From the NCBI RefSeq assembly GCF_040958695.1, contig NZ_CP162599.1, positions 902,001 through 966,000 of the forward strand: DNA of 64,000 nucleotides, given 5' to 3'. Below are positions 44,054-53,356 of the stretch, piece by piece. Below the pieces are notes generated by a model. That model was not told where the DNA came from. It ran no database searches and saw only the letters and a program-made list of their open reading frames with translations. The first letter of the stretch is position 1; every line of letters begins with the position of its first letter. The translations under genes and the position numbers were made by a program. This DNA comes from Ornithinibacillus sp. 4-3 (GTDB taxonomy: Bacteria > Bacillota > Bacilli > Bacillales > Amphibacillaceae).

Positions 44054-45724
44054 ATGAGAAGTAATATGATTAAAGTTGGTATCGATCGTGCACCACATCG
44101 AAGCCTTTTATATGCGACTGGAAAAGTGAAAGCGAGAGATTTAGAGAAACCATTTATTGGTGTTTGTAACTCCTATATTGATATTATTCCAGGACATGTT
44201 CATTTACGTGAATTTGCTGATGTAGTAAAAGAAGCTATTATTGAAGCGGGAGGAATTCCGTTTGAATTTAATACGATTGGTGTAGATGATGGGATTGCTA
44301 TGGGACATATTGGTATGAGATATTCCTTACCAAGTCGTGAATTAATTGCTGATTCTGCTGAAACTGTAATTAATGCACACTGGTTTGACGGTGTATTCTA
44401 TATCCCAAACTGTGACAAAATTACTCCAGGAATGCTGATGGCAGCAGTTCGTACAAATGTACCTTCTGTATTCGTTTCTGGTGGACCAATGGAAGCTGGA
44501 GTAAGTGAATCTGGACAGCAAATTTCTCTTTCTTCTGTATTTGAAGGAGTAGGAGCATATAAATCTGGGCAAATGTCAGAAGCAGAGTTATTAGATATTG
44601 AAAATAATGCTTGTCCTACATGTGGATCTTGTTCAGGAATGTTTACAGCAAATTCTATGAACTGTTTAATGGAAATGTTAGGTCTAGCATTACCAGGTAA
44701 TGGTACCATCGTAGCGACAAGTGCGAAGCGTAAAGAATTAATATATGAAGCAGCTAGAAACCTAGTTCGTATGATTAAAGAAGATGTAAAACCACGTGAT
44801 ATTGTTACTAAAGAAGCAATTGATGATGCATTTGCATTAGATATGGCAATGGGTGGTTCTACAAATACAGTGCTTCATACGTTAGCAATTGCTCATGAAG
44901 CAGGAATTGATTATAACTTAGAAGATATTAATGAAGTAGCTAGTCGTGTACCTTATCTAGCGAAAATTATGCCTGCATCAGATATTTCAATGGATGATGT
45001 GAATAAAGCTGGTGGGGTTGAGGCTATTATTAATGAATTAACAAAAATCCCTGGAGCAATCCATCCAGAACGTATCACAATCACAGGTAAGACGATGGGT
45101 GAGTTAGTAAAAGCACATGAGATTACGAATGATAAAGTAATCCGCACAAAAGACAATCCATATAGCCCAGTAGGTGGATTATCTATTTTATATGGTAACT
45201 TAGCACCTGAAGGGTCAGTTATTAAAGTGGGTGGAGTAGATCCATCTATTCAAACATTCACTGGAGAAGCAATTGTTTTTAATTCTCAAGAAGAGGCACA
45301 AGAAGCGATTGATGATGGCTCTGTAGAAGCAGGACATGTTGTGGTAATTCGATATGAAGGGCCAAAAGGTGGACCAGGAATGCCAGAAATGCTAGCACCA
45401 ACTTCAGCAATTATGGGGAGAGGTCTAGGAACCAAAGTAGCCTTAATTACAGATGGCCGTTTCAGTGGAGCATCCCGTGGTATTTCTATTGGGCATATTT
45501 CACCCGAGGCGGCAGAAGGCGGACCAATTGCCTTGATTAACAATGGAGATGTAATCGAAATTGATCTACCAAAACGTACCATCAATGTAAAGGTTTCTGA
45601 TGAAGAGTTAGAGGATCGCCGTCAAAATTTGGAGCCTTTCAAACCGAAGATTCAAACTGGTTGGTTAGCAAGGTACTCAAAATTAGTAACGAATGCATCT
45701 AAAGGCGGTATCATGAGCATTTAG
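44054..45724 (+). CDS. ilvD: Dihydroxy-acid dehydratase
   Basis: 556 residues, full length. It dehydrates 2,3-dihydroxy acids to 2-keto acids, the third common step of valine, leucine and isoleucine synthesis; cytoplasmic with an Fe-S cluster. Cluster Cys residues lie in [15 protein letters not shown] and [11 protein letters not shown]; other marks are [19 protein letters not shown] and [14 protein letters not shown]. The usual ilvBHC genes are not adjacent, so ilvD is separate here. Own promoter; terminator about 100 bases downstream. Confidence 0.97.
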   Translation: MRSNMIKVGIDRAPHRSLLYATGKVKARDLEKPFIGVCNSYIDIIPGHVHLREFADVVKEAIIEAGGIPFEFNTIGVDDGIAMGHIGMRYSLPSRELIADSAETVINAHWFDGVFYIPNCDKITPGMLMAAVRTNVPSVFVSGGPMEAGVSESGQQISLSSVFEGVGAYKSGQMSEAELLDIENNACPTCGSCSGMFTANSMNCLMEMLGLALPGNGTIVATSAKRKELIYEAARNLVRMIKEDVKPRDIVTKEAIDDAFALDMAMGGSTNTVLHTLAIAHEAGIDYNLEDINEVASRVPYLAKIMPASDISMDDVNKAGGVEAIINELTKIPGAIHPERITITGKTMGELVKAHEITNDKVIRTKDNPYSPVGGLSILYGNLAPEGSVIKVGGVDPSIQTFTGEAIVFNSQEEAQEAIDDGSVEAGHVVVIRYEGPKGGPGMPEMLAPTSAIMGRGLGTKVALITDGRFSGASRGISIGHISPEAAEGGPIALINNGDVIEIDLPKRTINVKVSDEELEDRRQNLEPFKPKIQTGWLARYSKLVTNASKGGIMSI

Positions 45725-45824
45725 GTCATAATAATAATCTGAACGAATAAAAGCATCTTTGTTTTTAATGTTCGTGAATTAGGCTAATGTAGTAATTTCG
45801 TTATATAAATTAATAGATTAATAT

Positions 45825-45863
45825 AAAAAGGAGAATTCTGTTTTTTAATGGGATTCTCTTTTT
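45825..45863 (+). terminator. Terminator downstream of ilvD
   Basis: AAAAAGGAGAAT (45825-45836) pairs with ATTCTCTTTTT (45853-45863) with one bulge. Confidence 0.75.
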
Positions 45864-45919
45864 GATATTAATATTCGGTTTTTGGCTTGATTTTTTCGCT
45901 GTGAAATAACGGGAAGTTA

Positions 45920-45949
45920 TTGACAGGCAGGTTCATCTGCGTGTATGAT
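45920..45949 (+). promoter_or_regulatory. Promoter of the purine permease transcript
   Basis: Perfect TTGACA (45920-45925), 18 bases, TATGAT (45944-45949). Transcription should start near 45956, 23 bases before the aptamer. Confidence 0.8.
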
Positions 45950-45978
45950 TGCTTTATTGAAATGCTTTAAAGAAGTAA

Positions 45979-46047
45979 AGCGTATAATCCTAGAGAATAA
46001 GGCTCACGGAGTTTCTACCAGACTACCATAAATGGTCTGACTACGCT
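45979..46047 (+). promoter_or_regulatory. Purine riboswitch aptamer, guanine type
   Basis: P1 AGCGTA (45979-45984) pairs with TACGCT (46042-46047). The conserved core reads TATAATCC, then L2 with AAGG, then GTTTCTACC, then P3 (CAGACTA/TGGTCTG) closed by loop CCATAAA, then GACTACG. The base after GA is C, which pairs with guanine or hypoxanthine (adenine types have U there). P2 has two adjacent mismatches, but both kissing loops are intact. It precedes a guanine/hypoxanthine permease, as expected. Confidence 0.93.
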
Positions 46048-46336
46048 GATATTAGAATTCTAGTTCATTTTAACATGAATAGAAGCTAGTATAGAAAAAT
46101 AAAAAACGAACAATACATAGATGGAATATAGTTAATGTACGTAATCTATTGAGTTGTTATCAATGTTCGTGCTCTGTAACTTTATTGGTTAGCCTTGCCC
46201 AATTCTCTAAAAATGAAATAGCTTTACAAACAGAAGTATTTAAAACTTATTATGATTTACACCACCTGTTTTTAAAAGCCAATTAAACTTGGTTTTTTAA
46301 AATAATATTATTTCAATTATTTTAGGGGGAAAGGGA
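46048..46336 (+). promoter_or_regulatory. Riboswitch leader and candidate expression platform
   Basis: No gene in this 289-base leader. It contains a large hairpin closed by ACGAACA (46106-46112) and TGTTCGT (46164-46170), and a terminator-like AAAAGCCAA (46274-46282) with TTGGTTTTTT (46289-46298) shortly before the gene. The latter is the best candidate for the regulated terminator, but I could not find the pairing that links it to P1, and the distance is unusually long. Confidence 0.5.
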
Positions 46337-47629
46337 ATGAAGAAGTATTTCCGCTTCGAAGAACTTGGGACTAATTATAGGACAGAGTTCACAGCAGGAT
46401 TAACAACATTTTTAGCGATGGCTTATATTCTTTTTGTCAATCCTGATATTTTAAGTGCAACAGGGATGGATCCTGGTGCTGTGTTTACGGCTACGGCACT
46501 TGCAGCAGCTATTGGTACGCTTTTAATGGGTGTTCTTGCTCGCTATCCAATCGCACTTGCACCAGGTATGGGCTTGAACGCCTTTTTTGCTTTTTCTGTC
46601 GTTATAGGTATGGGAATTGCTTGGGAAACAGCTCTAGCTGGGGTATTAGCATCTGGAATTCTTTTTGTTATTTTATCTTTATCTGGACTTCGTGAAAAGA
46701 TTATTAACGCAATCCCATCAGAGTTGAAAAAAGCAGTTGGAGCAGGAATTGGTCTGTTTATTGCATTTGTTGGGCTTCAAAATGCAGGGATTGTGGTAGG
46801 TGATGAAGCGACTCTAGTTGCCATCGGTGATTTAACGTCACCAGTTGTATTACTTGCTGTTTTTGGTTTAATTATTTCTGTTATCTTATTAACATTAGGT
46901 ATTAAAGCAGGTATTTTTTATGGAATGATTATGACAGCTGTTGCTGGGATTATCTTTGGTTTATCTGAATTTAATGGTTTTGTTGGAAGTGTGCCAAGCA
47001 TTGCTCCAACTTTTGGCCAAGCATTTGCGCACTTCGGTGATATCTTTACATTACAAATGCTCGTTGTTATTTTAACGTTTTTATTCGTTGATTTCTTTGA
47101 TACAGCTGGAACCTTAGTCGCAGTTGCGTCACAAGCAGGACTGGTAAAGGATAATAAATTACCACGTGCTGGTAGAGCACTTATGGCTGATTCGACTGCA
47201 ACAGTAGCGGGTTCTATTTTAGGTACATCTACAACAACATCATTTGTTGAGTCTACTGCAGGTGTTGGGGTAGGTGGACGTACTGGCTTCGCTTCTGTTG
47301 TGACAGCAGGGTTTTTCTTATTAGCATTATTCTTCTCACCATTATTAAGTGTTGTAACATCTGCGGTAACTGCTCCTGCTTTAATTATTGTTGGGGTTTT
47401 AATGTCTACTGCTTTAAAGGATATCGATTGGAAGCAATTTGAAATTGCTGTTCCAGCCTTCTTGACAGTGTTAATGATGCCATTGACATATAGCATTGCA
47501 ACAGGGATTGCGATGGGGTTTATTTTCTACCCAATTACAATGATCTTAAAAGGTAGAATTAAAGAAATTCATCCGATTATGTATGGACTGTTTGTTATCT
47601 TTATCTTGTACTTCATATTCTTAAGTTGA
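46337..47629 (+). CDS. pbuG: Guanine/hypoxanthine permease (NCS2/AzgA type)
   Basis: 430 residues with about twelve membrane segments. It starts MKKYFRFEELGTNYRTEFTAG and carries LTTFLAMAYILFVNP, ALAPGMGLNAFFAFSVV and DFFDTAGTLV, all typical of PbuG and its paralog PbuO, which import guanine and hypoxanthine with protons. The upstream guanine riboswitch supports the substrate and predicts shut-off when guanine is plentiful. AGGGGGAAAGGG precedes the ATG. Confidence 0.9.
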   Translation: MKKYFRFEELGTNYRTEFTAGLTTFLAMAYILFVNPDILSATGMDPGAVFTATALAAAIGTLLMGVLARYPIALAPGMGLNAFFAFSVVIGMGIAWETALAGVLASGILFVILSLSGLREKIINAIPSELKKAVGAGIGLFIAFVGLQNAGIVVGDEATLVAIGDLTSPVVLLAVFGLIISVILLTLGIKAGIFYGMIMTAVAGIIFGLSEFNGFVGSVPSIAPTFGQAFAHFGDIFTLQMLVVILTFLFVDFFDTAGTLVAVASQAGLVKDNKLPRAGRALMADSTATVAGSILGTSTTTSFVESTAGVGVGGRTGFASVVTAGFFLLALFFSPLLSVVTSAVTAPALIIVGVLMSTALKDIDWKQFEIAVPAFLTVLMMPLTYSIATGIAMGFIFYPITMILKGRIKEIHPIMYGLFVIFILYFIFLS

Positions 47630-47640
47630 TTTTTTAAAAT

Positions 47641-47688
47641 AGAGGTTGTCCAGAAAAACAGTTTTCACTGATTTTCTGAACAACCTCT
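47641..47688. terminator. Bidirectional terminator
   Basis: AGAGGTTGTCCAGAAAA (47641-47657) pairs with 47672-47688 with one G-U; T-rich and A-rich flanks serve pbuG and the convergent MFS gene. Confidence 0.85.
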
Positions 47689-47695
47689 TCTTTAG

Positions 47696-48874
47696 TTAGA
47701 TATTTCTTGCTCTCATTTTAAAGATAACCGTATGATAAATTGTAAGTAAGATTGTTCCAGTAAAAGCGAAACCTGCGATAACTTGGTAAAGGGTAGTACC
47801 ACCATATGCTTCCATGATGGAACCTCCCATTAAAGCTCCGATGATTCCGGAAACTCCAAAAAAGACGGAAAAGAAAATAAGATGTCCTGTAGATTGTAAC
47901 GATCTTGGTACCATACGCGCAATATAATCAAATGCTGCTAAATAAAATACAGCAAATGTTACTCCGTGTAAGGATTGTAATGCAATGACCATAAATGGAC
48001 TTTGGGCACTTGCAAAGAATAACCAACGAATACTGTATAAAGCACCCGCCAAAATGACAAATACCATTGGATGATATTTTTTAAACCAATATCCTGCTAG
48101 AGCGAATACAACGGCTTCACTAATAACTCCAACAAACCAAGCTAATCCAACAAGACTTTCACTTCCACCGAGTTCTACAATATATAATCCTACGAAACTA
48201 TCATTTGCTCGATGTGTCAAACATAGAAAGATAATTAAGATTAAGAAAAAGATATATGGTTTATTGCTGAACATCTTTTTCACATCATGTAATTGAACAG
48301 GCTCTGATGATACTTGAACATCTTGAAGCCGAGTTGCAATAAAAAGAGCGAACACCCCAAACATCAGATAAGGGAATATCATATATTGAATCCCAATATT
48401 TGTAAGTACAAATCCAATGACCAGCGAGGAGACCGCAAATCCAATGGAGCCCCAAGTTCGGATGGACCCAAACGGAACCTTAAGTTCAAATGCTCTTCTC
48501 TGTGCTAGACTATCCCCAAGTGCGCCAATAGGTGTGGAAAAGAAATAAAATAACCCTGCACTTAATAGAATAGCAACTAAAACATCCATTTGAAAAAAGA
48601 TGGTGCTAGCAACAAGCATACCAGAAACACAAATGAGCAGTATTTTTTTCACGGTTTTATACTTGTCACTTAAGAATCCCCAGAATGGCTGTGCTAAAAT
48701 AGTTGCAAGTGGACCTATCGCTAGAACCCAACCAACCTCTGCATTTGTTAATCCTTTATACTGTAAATACAAAGGTAAGTAACTAATAATAATTGTGTTT
48801 GTTGCATAATAACTAAATAGAAACATTTTTAATGGAACTAGAGGCCCTTTTGTCAATCCACATCCCGCCTTCAT
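47696..48874 (-). CDS. MFS transporter, oligosaccharide/nucleoside symporter-like
   Basis: 392 residues, twelve membrane helices. LYLQYKGLTNAEVGWVLAIG and PFWGFLSDKYKTVKK (loop 2-3 motif) fit the LacY/NupG-like MFS branch, similar to Bacillus YwbF. The substrate is unknown. The ATG at 48874 has a poor ribosome binding site; AAGGCGGG followed seven bases later by TTG (48856) is a good alternative start. It follows msrA by 16 bases on the same strand and is probably cotranscribed with it. Confidence 0.83.
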   Translation of the reverse strand: MKAGCGLTKGPLVPLKMFLFSYYATNTIIISYLPLYLQYKGLTNAEVGWVLAIGPLATILAQPFWGFLSDKYKTVKKILLICVSGMLVASTIFFQMDVLVAILLSAGLFYFFSTPIGALGDSLAQRRAFELKVPFGSIRTWGSIGFAVSSLVIGFVLTNIGIQYMIFPYLMFGVFALFIATRLQDVQVSSEPVQLHDVKKMFSNKPYIFFLILIIFLCLTHRANDSFVGLYIVELGGSESLVGLAWFVGVISEAVVFALAGYWFKKYHPMVFVILAGALYSIRWLFFASAQSPFMVIALQSLHGVTFAVFYLAAFDYIARMVPRSLQSTGHLIFFSVFFGVSGIIGALMGGSIMEAYGGTTLYQVIAGFAFTGTILLTIYHTVIFKMRARNI

Positions 48875-48890
48875 CTCTTAGGAAGTTATA

Positions 48891-49415
48891 TTACTTCCAA
48901 ACGTTTTCTATAAATTCGTCGCGACCAGATTTAGCGCGATCTTCTAAATATTCTTTTTCACTTTTCTTATAGAAATCTTGATGATAATCTTCGGCTGGAT
49001 AGAATTTACTAGCAGGTAAAATTTCCGTTACAATTGGTTTAGAAAATCTACCGCTATCTGCAAGTGCTTGCTTAGAAGCTTCTGCAATAGCTTTTTGCTC
49101 TTCGTCATGATAGAAAATTGCTGCACGATAAGAGTCGCCACGATCTTGGAATTGTCCTCCTGCATCTGTTGGATCAATTTGTTGCCAAAAGATGTCAACA
49201 ATATCCTTGTAAGCAATAATACTTGGATCAAATGTTATTTCAACAGCTTCATAATGCCCAGAAGTTCCTTTTTTCACATCTTCATAGGTTGGGTTTTCTA
49301 AATGCCCACCAGAATATCCAGATATGACAGCATGTACCCCGTCCCATTGATCAAATGGTTTTACCATACACCAAAAACATCCACCGGCAAAGGTAGCTTT
49401 TTTTAATTCAGTCAT
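48891..49415 (-). CDS. msrA: Peptide methionine (S)-S-oxide reductase
   Basis: 174 residues. It reduces the S form of methionine sulfoxide in proteins. The catalytic Cys lies in AGGCFWC (C13), with [20 protein letters not shown] and the substrate-binding Glu/Asp region of the MsrA fold. ATG 49415 is chosen because AGTAGGT precedes it and the family starts about twelve residues before the active Cys; a longer frame from 49439 lacks a ribosome binding site. Stand-alone MsrA with no MsrB domain. Confidence 0.94.
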   Translation of the reverse strand: MTELKKATFAGGCFWCMVKPFDQWDGVHAVISGYSGGHLENPTYEDVKKGTSGHYEAVEITFDPSIIAYKDIVDIFWQQIDPTDAGGQFQDRGDSYRAAIFYHDEEQKAIAEASKQALADSGRFSKPIVTEILPASKFYPAEDYHQDFYKKSEKEYLEDRAKSGRDEFIENVWK

Positions 49416-49780
49416 TTGTTTAATACCTACTTTCAACAAAGAAATAATTTATTCTTTCATTATAAATCAAATGGATGAAAGATAGAAAATAATTGATTTG
49501 ATTTTATTTATTTTAATGAAAGGTGTGGATTCAAAAGGAGGAATTAATTCTTCAATTGTCAAGACAGATTCATTAATTTTTAATTCTTATAGTCTGAATA
49601 GTTCTCAAAATTGTCAAATTCATTTATACTTAAAGTATCATATTGCAACACGGCGTTTGTATTTGAGAAAAATGAAGCAGGATTAACAGAAGCAAAATGA
49701 TGTTCTCCCTTAATAATGGAGCGGAAGAGATAAGAGAGAATGTGATGATGTTTCGATATTGATGATGATGGAGTTAATGA

Positions 49781-49954
49781 AGACTTGCTGTTTTTATAGC
49801 TCTTAATACTTCAAACTTCTATAAAATGTTTACCGCTGGTTCATGGGCACAATATATTGAGAAAGGCACCACGAAACGGTATTGGCAACATGGATTATGC
49901 AAAACATTTGGGGGAATGAAGGACTTTTCTAATTTTGAAATAGAATGGTTCTGA
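49781..49954 (+). pseudogene. Unrecognised short frame in a gene-poor stretch
   Basis: The 49416-50397 gap holds no intact gene. This frame reads AVFIALNTSNFYKMFTAG, SWAQYIEKGTTKRYWQH and on to FSNFEIEWF before TGA, protein-like in composition but preceded by stops and without a ribosome binding site. A terminator at 50062-50107 with no gene ending before it suggests that a gene once lay here. I recognise no family. Confidence 0.25.
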
Positions 49955-50061
49955 GGGGAGAGAAGGACAGAATCAATTTGGTTAATTTGCTAATTTACTC
50001 AAGGAATACGCCGCATGTGAAAAGAGATTGGGATATATAAAGAAGTGTTTTAGTTGTGTTC

Positions 50062-50107
50062 AGCATATATCTCACCTCTATAGATGGCGAGATATATGCT
50101 TATTTTT
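50062..50107 (+). terminator. Orphan terminator
   Basis: AGCATATATCTC (50062-50073) pairs exactly with GAGATATATGCT (50089-50100), followed by TATTTTT. Nearest plus-strand gene end is the remnant at 49954. Confidence 0.8.
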
Positions 50108-50397
50108 CTGTTCTAAAGAAGAGTTGGAGCCTCTTAAGGATGTCATAGGTTTTGAATAGATAATTTTCGAGATGAACAATCAAAAATTTAGAACCAAATA
50201 AAACAACGAGCAATATATGAATAGGATGTAAAAATATATAAAACTCCTAGAGTAGCATATATTTATAGGTTCGTATTTTATTTAATAAACACTTTTTTAT
50301 TCTAGTCTCTTATCATATTGCTAAGTTTCGTGGCGCAAATGAAAATATATCGTTTAGTAACGATAGTGTCCGGTAAAAAATAGGAGATGATTACAGG

Positions 50398-51627
50398 ATG
50401 GTGAGGTGGAAAAGAAACCTCTTAATACTGTGTATAGGACAATTTTTTGTGATGGCATCGATGAGCTCTATCGTTCCGTTTTTACCACTTTATTTGCAAG
50501 AGCTAGGTTTAACAAATGCGAAGGAAATTAGTTTCTGGGCAGGACTGATTTTTGCTGCTAACTTTTTAACTGCCTTTATCTTTTCTCCAATTTGGGGAAA
50601 ATTAGCGGATAAGCATGGACGGAAAATTATGGTTATTCGCTCTGGGATAGGTATGGCTATTACTATTTCATTAATGGGAGTTGTAACAAGTCATATTCAA
50701 TTACTTTTTTTACGTTTATTAAGTGGAACTATTTCTGGATTTATTCCAGCAGGTATTGCCTTGATTTCTACCAATACACCTAAAGAGCGAATGGGGTATG
50801 CGCTTGGAACATTACAAGCAGGTGCAGTTGCTGGTTCGATTATTGGGCCAATGTTTGGTGGAATTATGGCAGATTCCTTAGGTTTTCAATCGATTTTTAT
50901 CTATACAGGATTAACCGTTTTTATTGCGACAATTCTCGTATGGATCTTTGTAAAAGAGAAATTTGAAAAAGAAGAAGTTCCAGTGAAATCAAGTCATCTT
51001 CAAGATTTCAAAAAAATCATAGCGGTGAAACCAATTCTTGCTATCTTTGGAGTAGCAACAATTGTTCAGCTTGCTTTACAGGGAACTTTACCACTAATTT
51101 CTGTATATGTGCAGGAGCTTGCACCTAATGCTGAAAAGATTGCGTTTTTAGCAGGGGTTACCATGGCTGTTATGGGGCTATCAAATATGTTAGCATCCCC
51201 GCAACTTGGGAAGCTCTCAGACAAATATGGACCTTCACATATACTGTTTTTCTCGGTGCTAGGGGCAGCGGTGTTTATGTTACCACAAGCTTTCGTCTTT
51301 AATCTTTGGCAATTAATCATATTACGCTTCTTCCTTGGACTATGCTTAGGTGGTATGCTTCCGGCTATTAATACTTTAGTTCGTCATTATGCTCCGAAAG
51401 GGATGGAGAGTACTACGTTTGGTTATTCTAATTCCGCTATCTTTTTAGGAAATCTAATTGGTCCAATTATTGCAGGAGTAATTGCTTCTAATTTTGGGAT
51501 TCGTAGTATATTTGTATGGGCAGGTATTTTGTTAATTCTAAATGCAGCTTGGGTTAAGTTTGCAATTTTAACAAAGAGCAGTTCAAGTGTGAAAAAGAGG
51601 AAATTCTTTCAAAAACAGCATGGCTGA
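50398..51627 (+). CDS. MFS multidrug-type efflux transporter
   Basis: 409 residues with twelve helices. IVPFLPLYLQELGL at helix 1, motif A GKLADKHGRK, motif C-like GSIIGPMFGGIMAD in helix 5 and a second-half motif A LGKLSDKYGP place it with 12-TMS drug:H+ antiporters of Bacillus (YttB-like). The exported compound is unknown. AGGAGA precedes ATG 50398. Stand-alone; no regulator adjacent. Confidence 0.87.
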   Translation: MVRWKRNLLILCIGQFFVMASMSSIVPFLPLYLQELGLTNAKEISFWAGLIFAANFLTAFIFSPIWGKLADKHGRKIMVIRSGIGMAITISLMGVVTSHIQLLFLRLLSGTISGFIPAGIALISTNTPKERMGYALGTLQAGAVAGSIIGPMFGGIMADSLGFQSIFIYTGLTVFIATILVWIFVKEKFEKEEVPVKSSHLQDFKKIIAVKPILAIFGVATIVQLALQGTLPLISVYVQELAPNAEKIAFLAGVTMAVMGLSNMLASPQLGKLSDKYGPSHILFFSVLGAAVFMLPQAFVFNLWQLIILRFFLGLCLGGMLPAINTLVRHYAPKGMESTTFGYSNSAIFLGNLIGPIIAGVIASNFGIRSIFVWAGILLILNAAWVKFAILTKSSSSVKKRKFFQKQHG

Positions 51628-51692
51628 AGTAAGGGGGGGAAAGAGACTAGGATGAAGAGGATCTAATTCTCATATCCATGTCTTGATATTTG

Positions 51693-52412
51693 ATGAGTGA
51701 GCCATTTGCACACCAATTATTAACAGGAAAAGTAAAAGAAGTTGGCGAACATGGAGCAGCAGACCCAATGGATCGCGCATGGAAGAGTGGAATGTTTAAA
51801 GAAGTTAAAACAGAACCTATTTATTTATCAAAAACAGGTTTAGTAGGGGATGAGGTAGCAGATACGAAGGTACATGGTGGACCTGAGAAAGCTATCTTCG
51901 CACATCCAAGCTCTCATTATGAATATTGGGAGAAGGATTTGCAAATAGATACCATGAGAATTGGCGCCATGGGAGAAAATATTGCACTCGAACATGGGGA
52001 TGAATCTACCTTTTGTATAGGTGATATCTATCAATTTGGCGAAGCGATTATTCAAGTATCCCAACCAAGACAGCCATGCTGGAAGCCAGCCCGAAGATTC
52101 CGAGTGAAGGATCTTGCTTTACGAATTCAAAATACAGGTAGAACGGGATGGTATTTCCGGGTACTACAAGAGGGAAATGTTAAAGCTGGTGATGTTTTAC
52201 AATTAATGGAACGCCCTCATCCGAAATGGACCATTACAGCTTGTAATGAAGTCATGCATGTCTATAAAAACGATTTGCAACTTGCAGAAGAGTTAGCAGG
52301 AATTCCCGAATTAGCAGAAAGCTGGAAAAAGACATTAATGAAAAGATTGCGTGGTCAGCAGTCTTCTATAGAAAAAAGAGTATACGGACCGAATATGGAA
52401 GTGGGAAGATAA
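51693..52412 (+). CDS. MOSC-domain protein (YiiM/YflK-like)
   Basis: 239 residues. MOSC features: LVGDEVADTKVHGGPEKAI, the conserved Cys in SQPRQPCWKPARRF, and a C-terminal helical 3-alpha domain (NEVMHVYKNDLQLAEELAGI) as in E. coli YiiM. Such proteins use molybdenum cofactor to reduce N-hydroxylated bases or similar compounds. ATG 51693 is preferred over TTG 51690, though neither has a strong ribosome binding site. Confidence 0.88.
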   Translation: MSEPFAHQLLTGKVKEVGEHGAADPMDRAWKSGMFKEVKTEPIYLSKTGLVGDEVADTKVHGGPEKAIFAHPSSHYEYWEKDLQIDTMRIGAMGENIALEHGDESTFCIGDIYQFGEAIIQVSQPRQPCWKPARRFRVKDLALRIQNTGRTGWYFRVLQEGNVKAGDVLQLMERPHPKWTITACNEVMHVYKNDLQLAEELAGIPELAESWKKTLMKRLRGQQSSIEKRVYGPNMEVGR

Positions 52413-52426
52413 TACCCCTATTTCAT

Positions 52427-52475
52427 ATACCTTCTTCGATTGTTTAGATAAGAACAATCAAAGGAGGTATTTTTT
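52427..52475 (+). terminator. Terminator whose 3' arm contains the next gene's ribosome binding site
   Basis: ATACCTTCTTCGATTGTT (52427-52444) pairs with AACAATCAAAGGAGGTAT (52453-52470) in 17 of 18 positions, then T to 52475 and ATG at 52476. The AAAGGAGG used by the amidase gene is fully inside the 3' arm. Transcripts reading through from the MOSC gene would be stopped, or have the site masked. Confidence 0.8.
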
Positions 52476-53174
52476 ATGAAGAAAATATTTATTGATCCCG
52501 GGCATGGAGGAAGAGATCCAGGTGCAATTGCCAACGGTTTACAAGAGAAAAGCATTACCTTGGCAATAGCACTTCAAACAAAGGTATTTTTGGAGCAAAA
52601 TTACGAAGGTGTACTTGTTCAACTATCTCGCTCAACAGATCAAACATTATCATTGGTTCAACGAACGAATATGGCAAATCAATGGCAAGCTGATTTATTT
52701 GTATCTATCCATGTAAATGCAGGCGGAGGAACTGGATTTGAATCATTTATTTATGATGGCTTATTTGCAGAGAGAGCGAAAACAGATGAAATAAGAAAGA
52801 TGATTCATCATGAAATTGTGCAAGGTAGTGACTTTTTTGATCGAGGATGTAAAGCAGCAAACTTTCATGTGTTACGCGCAACCAGAATGAGTGCAGTCCT
52901 TGTAGAAAATGGCTTTATTGATCGTTTAGAAGATGCACGGCAATTAAAATCCTATGCATTTATTGAAAGACTAGCTTTGGCACATGCTAATGGAATAGCA
53001 AAAGCAATAAAGTTATTAAAGCAGGATAAAAGGATCTGGCATGTCATTATAAAAGGTGACACTTTATGGAGCCTTGCCCAAAGCTATCAAACTTCTGTTG
53101 AGCAATTAATGAAGTTAAACACATCTATTAACCCTTTATCTTTACAAATAGGTCAGAAAATCAGAGTGAATTAA
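52476..53174 (+). CDS. N-acetylmuramoyl-L-alanine amidase with LysM (CwlC-like)
   Basis: 232 residues. The Amidase_3 domain cuts the bond between muramic acid and L-Ala in peptidoglycan: zinc ligands H10 (DPGHGG), E24 and H79 (VSIHVNA), catalytic Glu in LVENGFI. A C-terminal LysM (about 188-232) reads IKGDTLWSLAQSYQTS and binds glycan. There is no signal peptide, as in mother-cell lysis amidases of the CwlC type, so a late-sporulation role is likely, released by lysis or holin. Expression may be limited by the hairpin covering its ribosome binding site. Confidence 0.9.
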   Translation: MKKIFIDPGHGGRDPGAIANGLQEKSITLAIALQTKVFLEQNYEGVLVQLSRSTDQTLSLVQRTNMANQWQADLFVSIHVNAGGGTGFESFIYDGLFAERAKTDEIRKMIHHEIVQGSDFFDRGCKAANFHVLRATRMSAVLVENGFIDRLEDARQLKSYAFIERLALAHANGIAKAIKLLKQDKRIWHVIIKGDTLWSLAQSYQTSVEQLMKLNTSINPLSLQIGQKIRVN

Positions 53175-53177
53175 GTT

Positions 53178-53223
53178 AAACTAAGCAATCCAAATAATTT
53201 ATGAGTGGATTGCTTAGTTTTCT
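53178..53223 (+). terminator. Terminator of the amidase gene
   Basis: AAACTAAGCAATCCA (53178-53192) pairs exactly with 53206-53220, followed by T. Confidence 0.9.
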
Positions 53224-53356
53224 TTATTTTCTAAAAAGTTAGTGATATACTAAATTTGATATGGTTTACCTAAAATTATGATAGGTATTTGGACGCTTAA
53301 AGCAATCCTTTTAAGGTTAGTTAATAAAACATATAGAGAAGAAAAGGGGCATGGGG

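Noticed and set aside
44342..47496. Long minus-strand frames under ilvD and pbuG
   Set aside because: They are shadows of strongly conserved plus-strand genes, with no ribosome binding sites or motifs.
49498..49686. 62-residue plus-strand frame
   Set aside because: No ribosome binding site, low-complexity composition and no recognisable motif; it reads as chance in AT-rich intergenic DNA.
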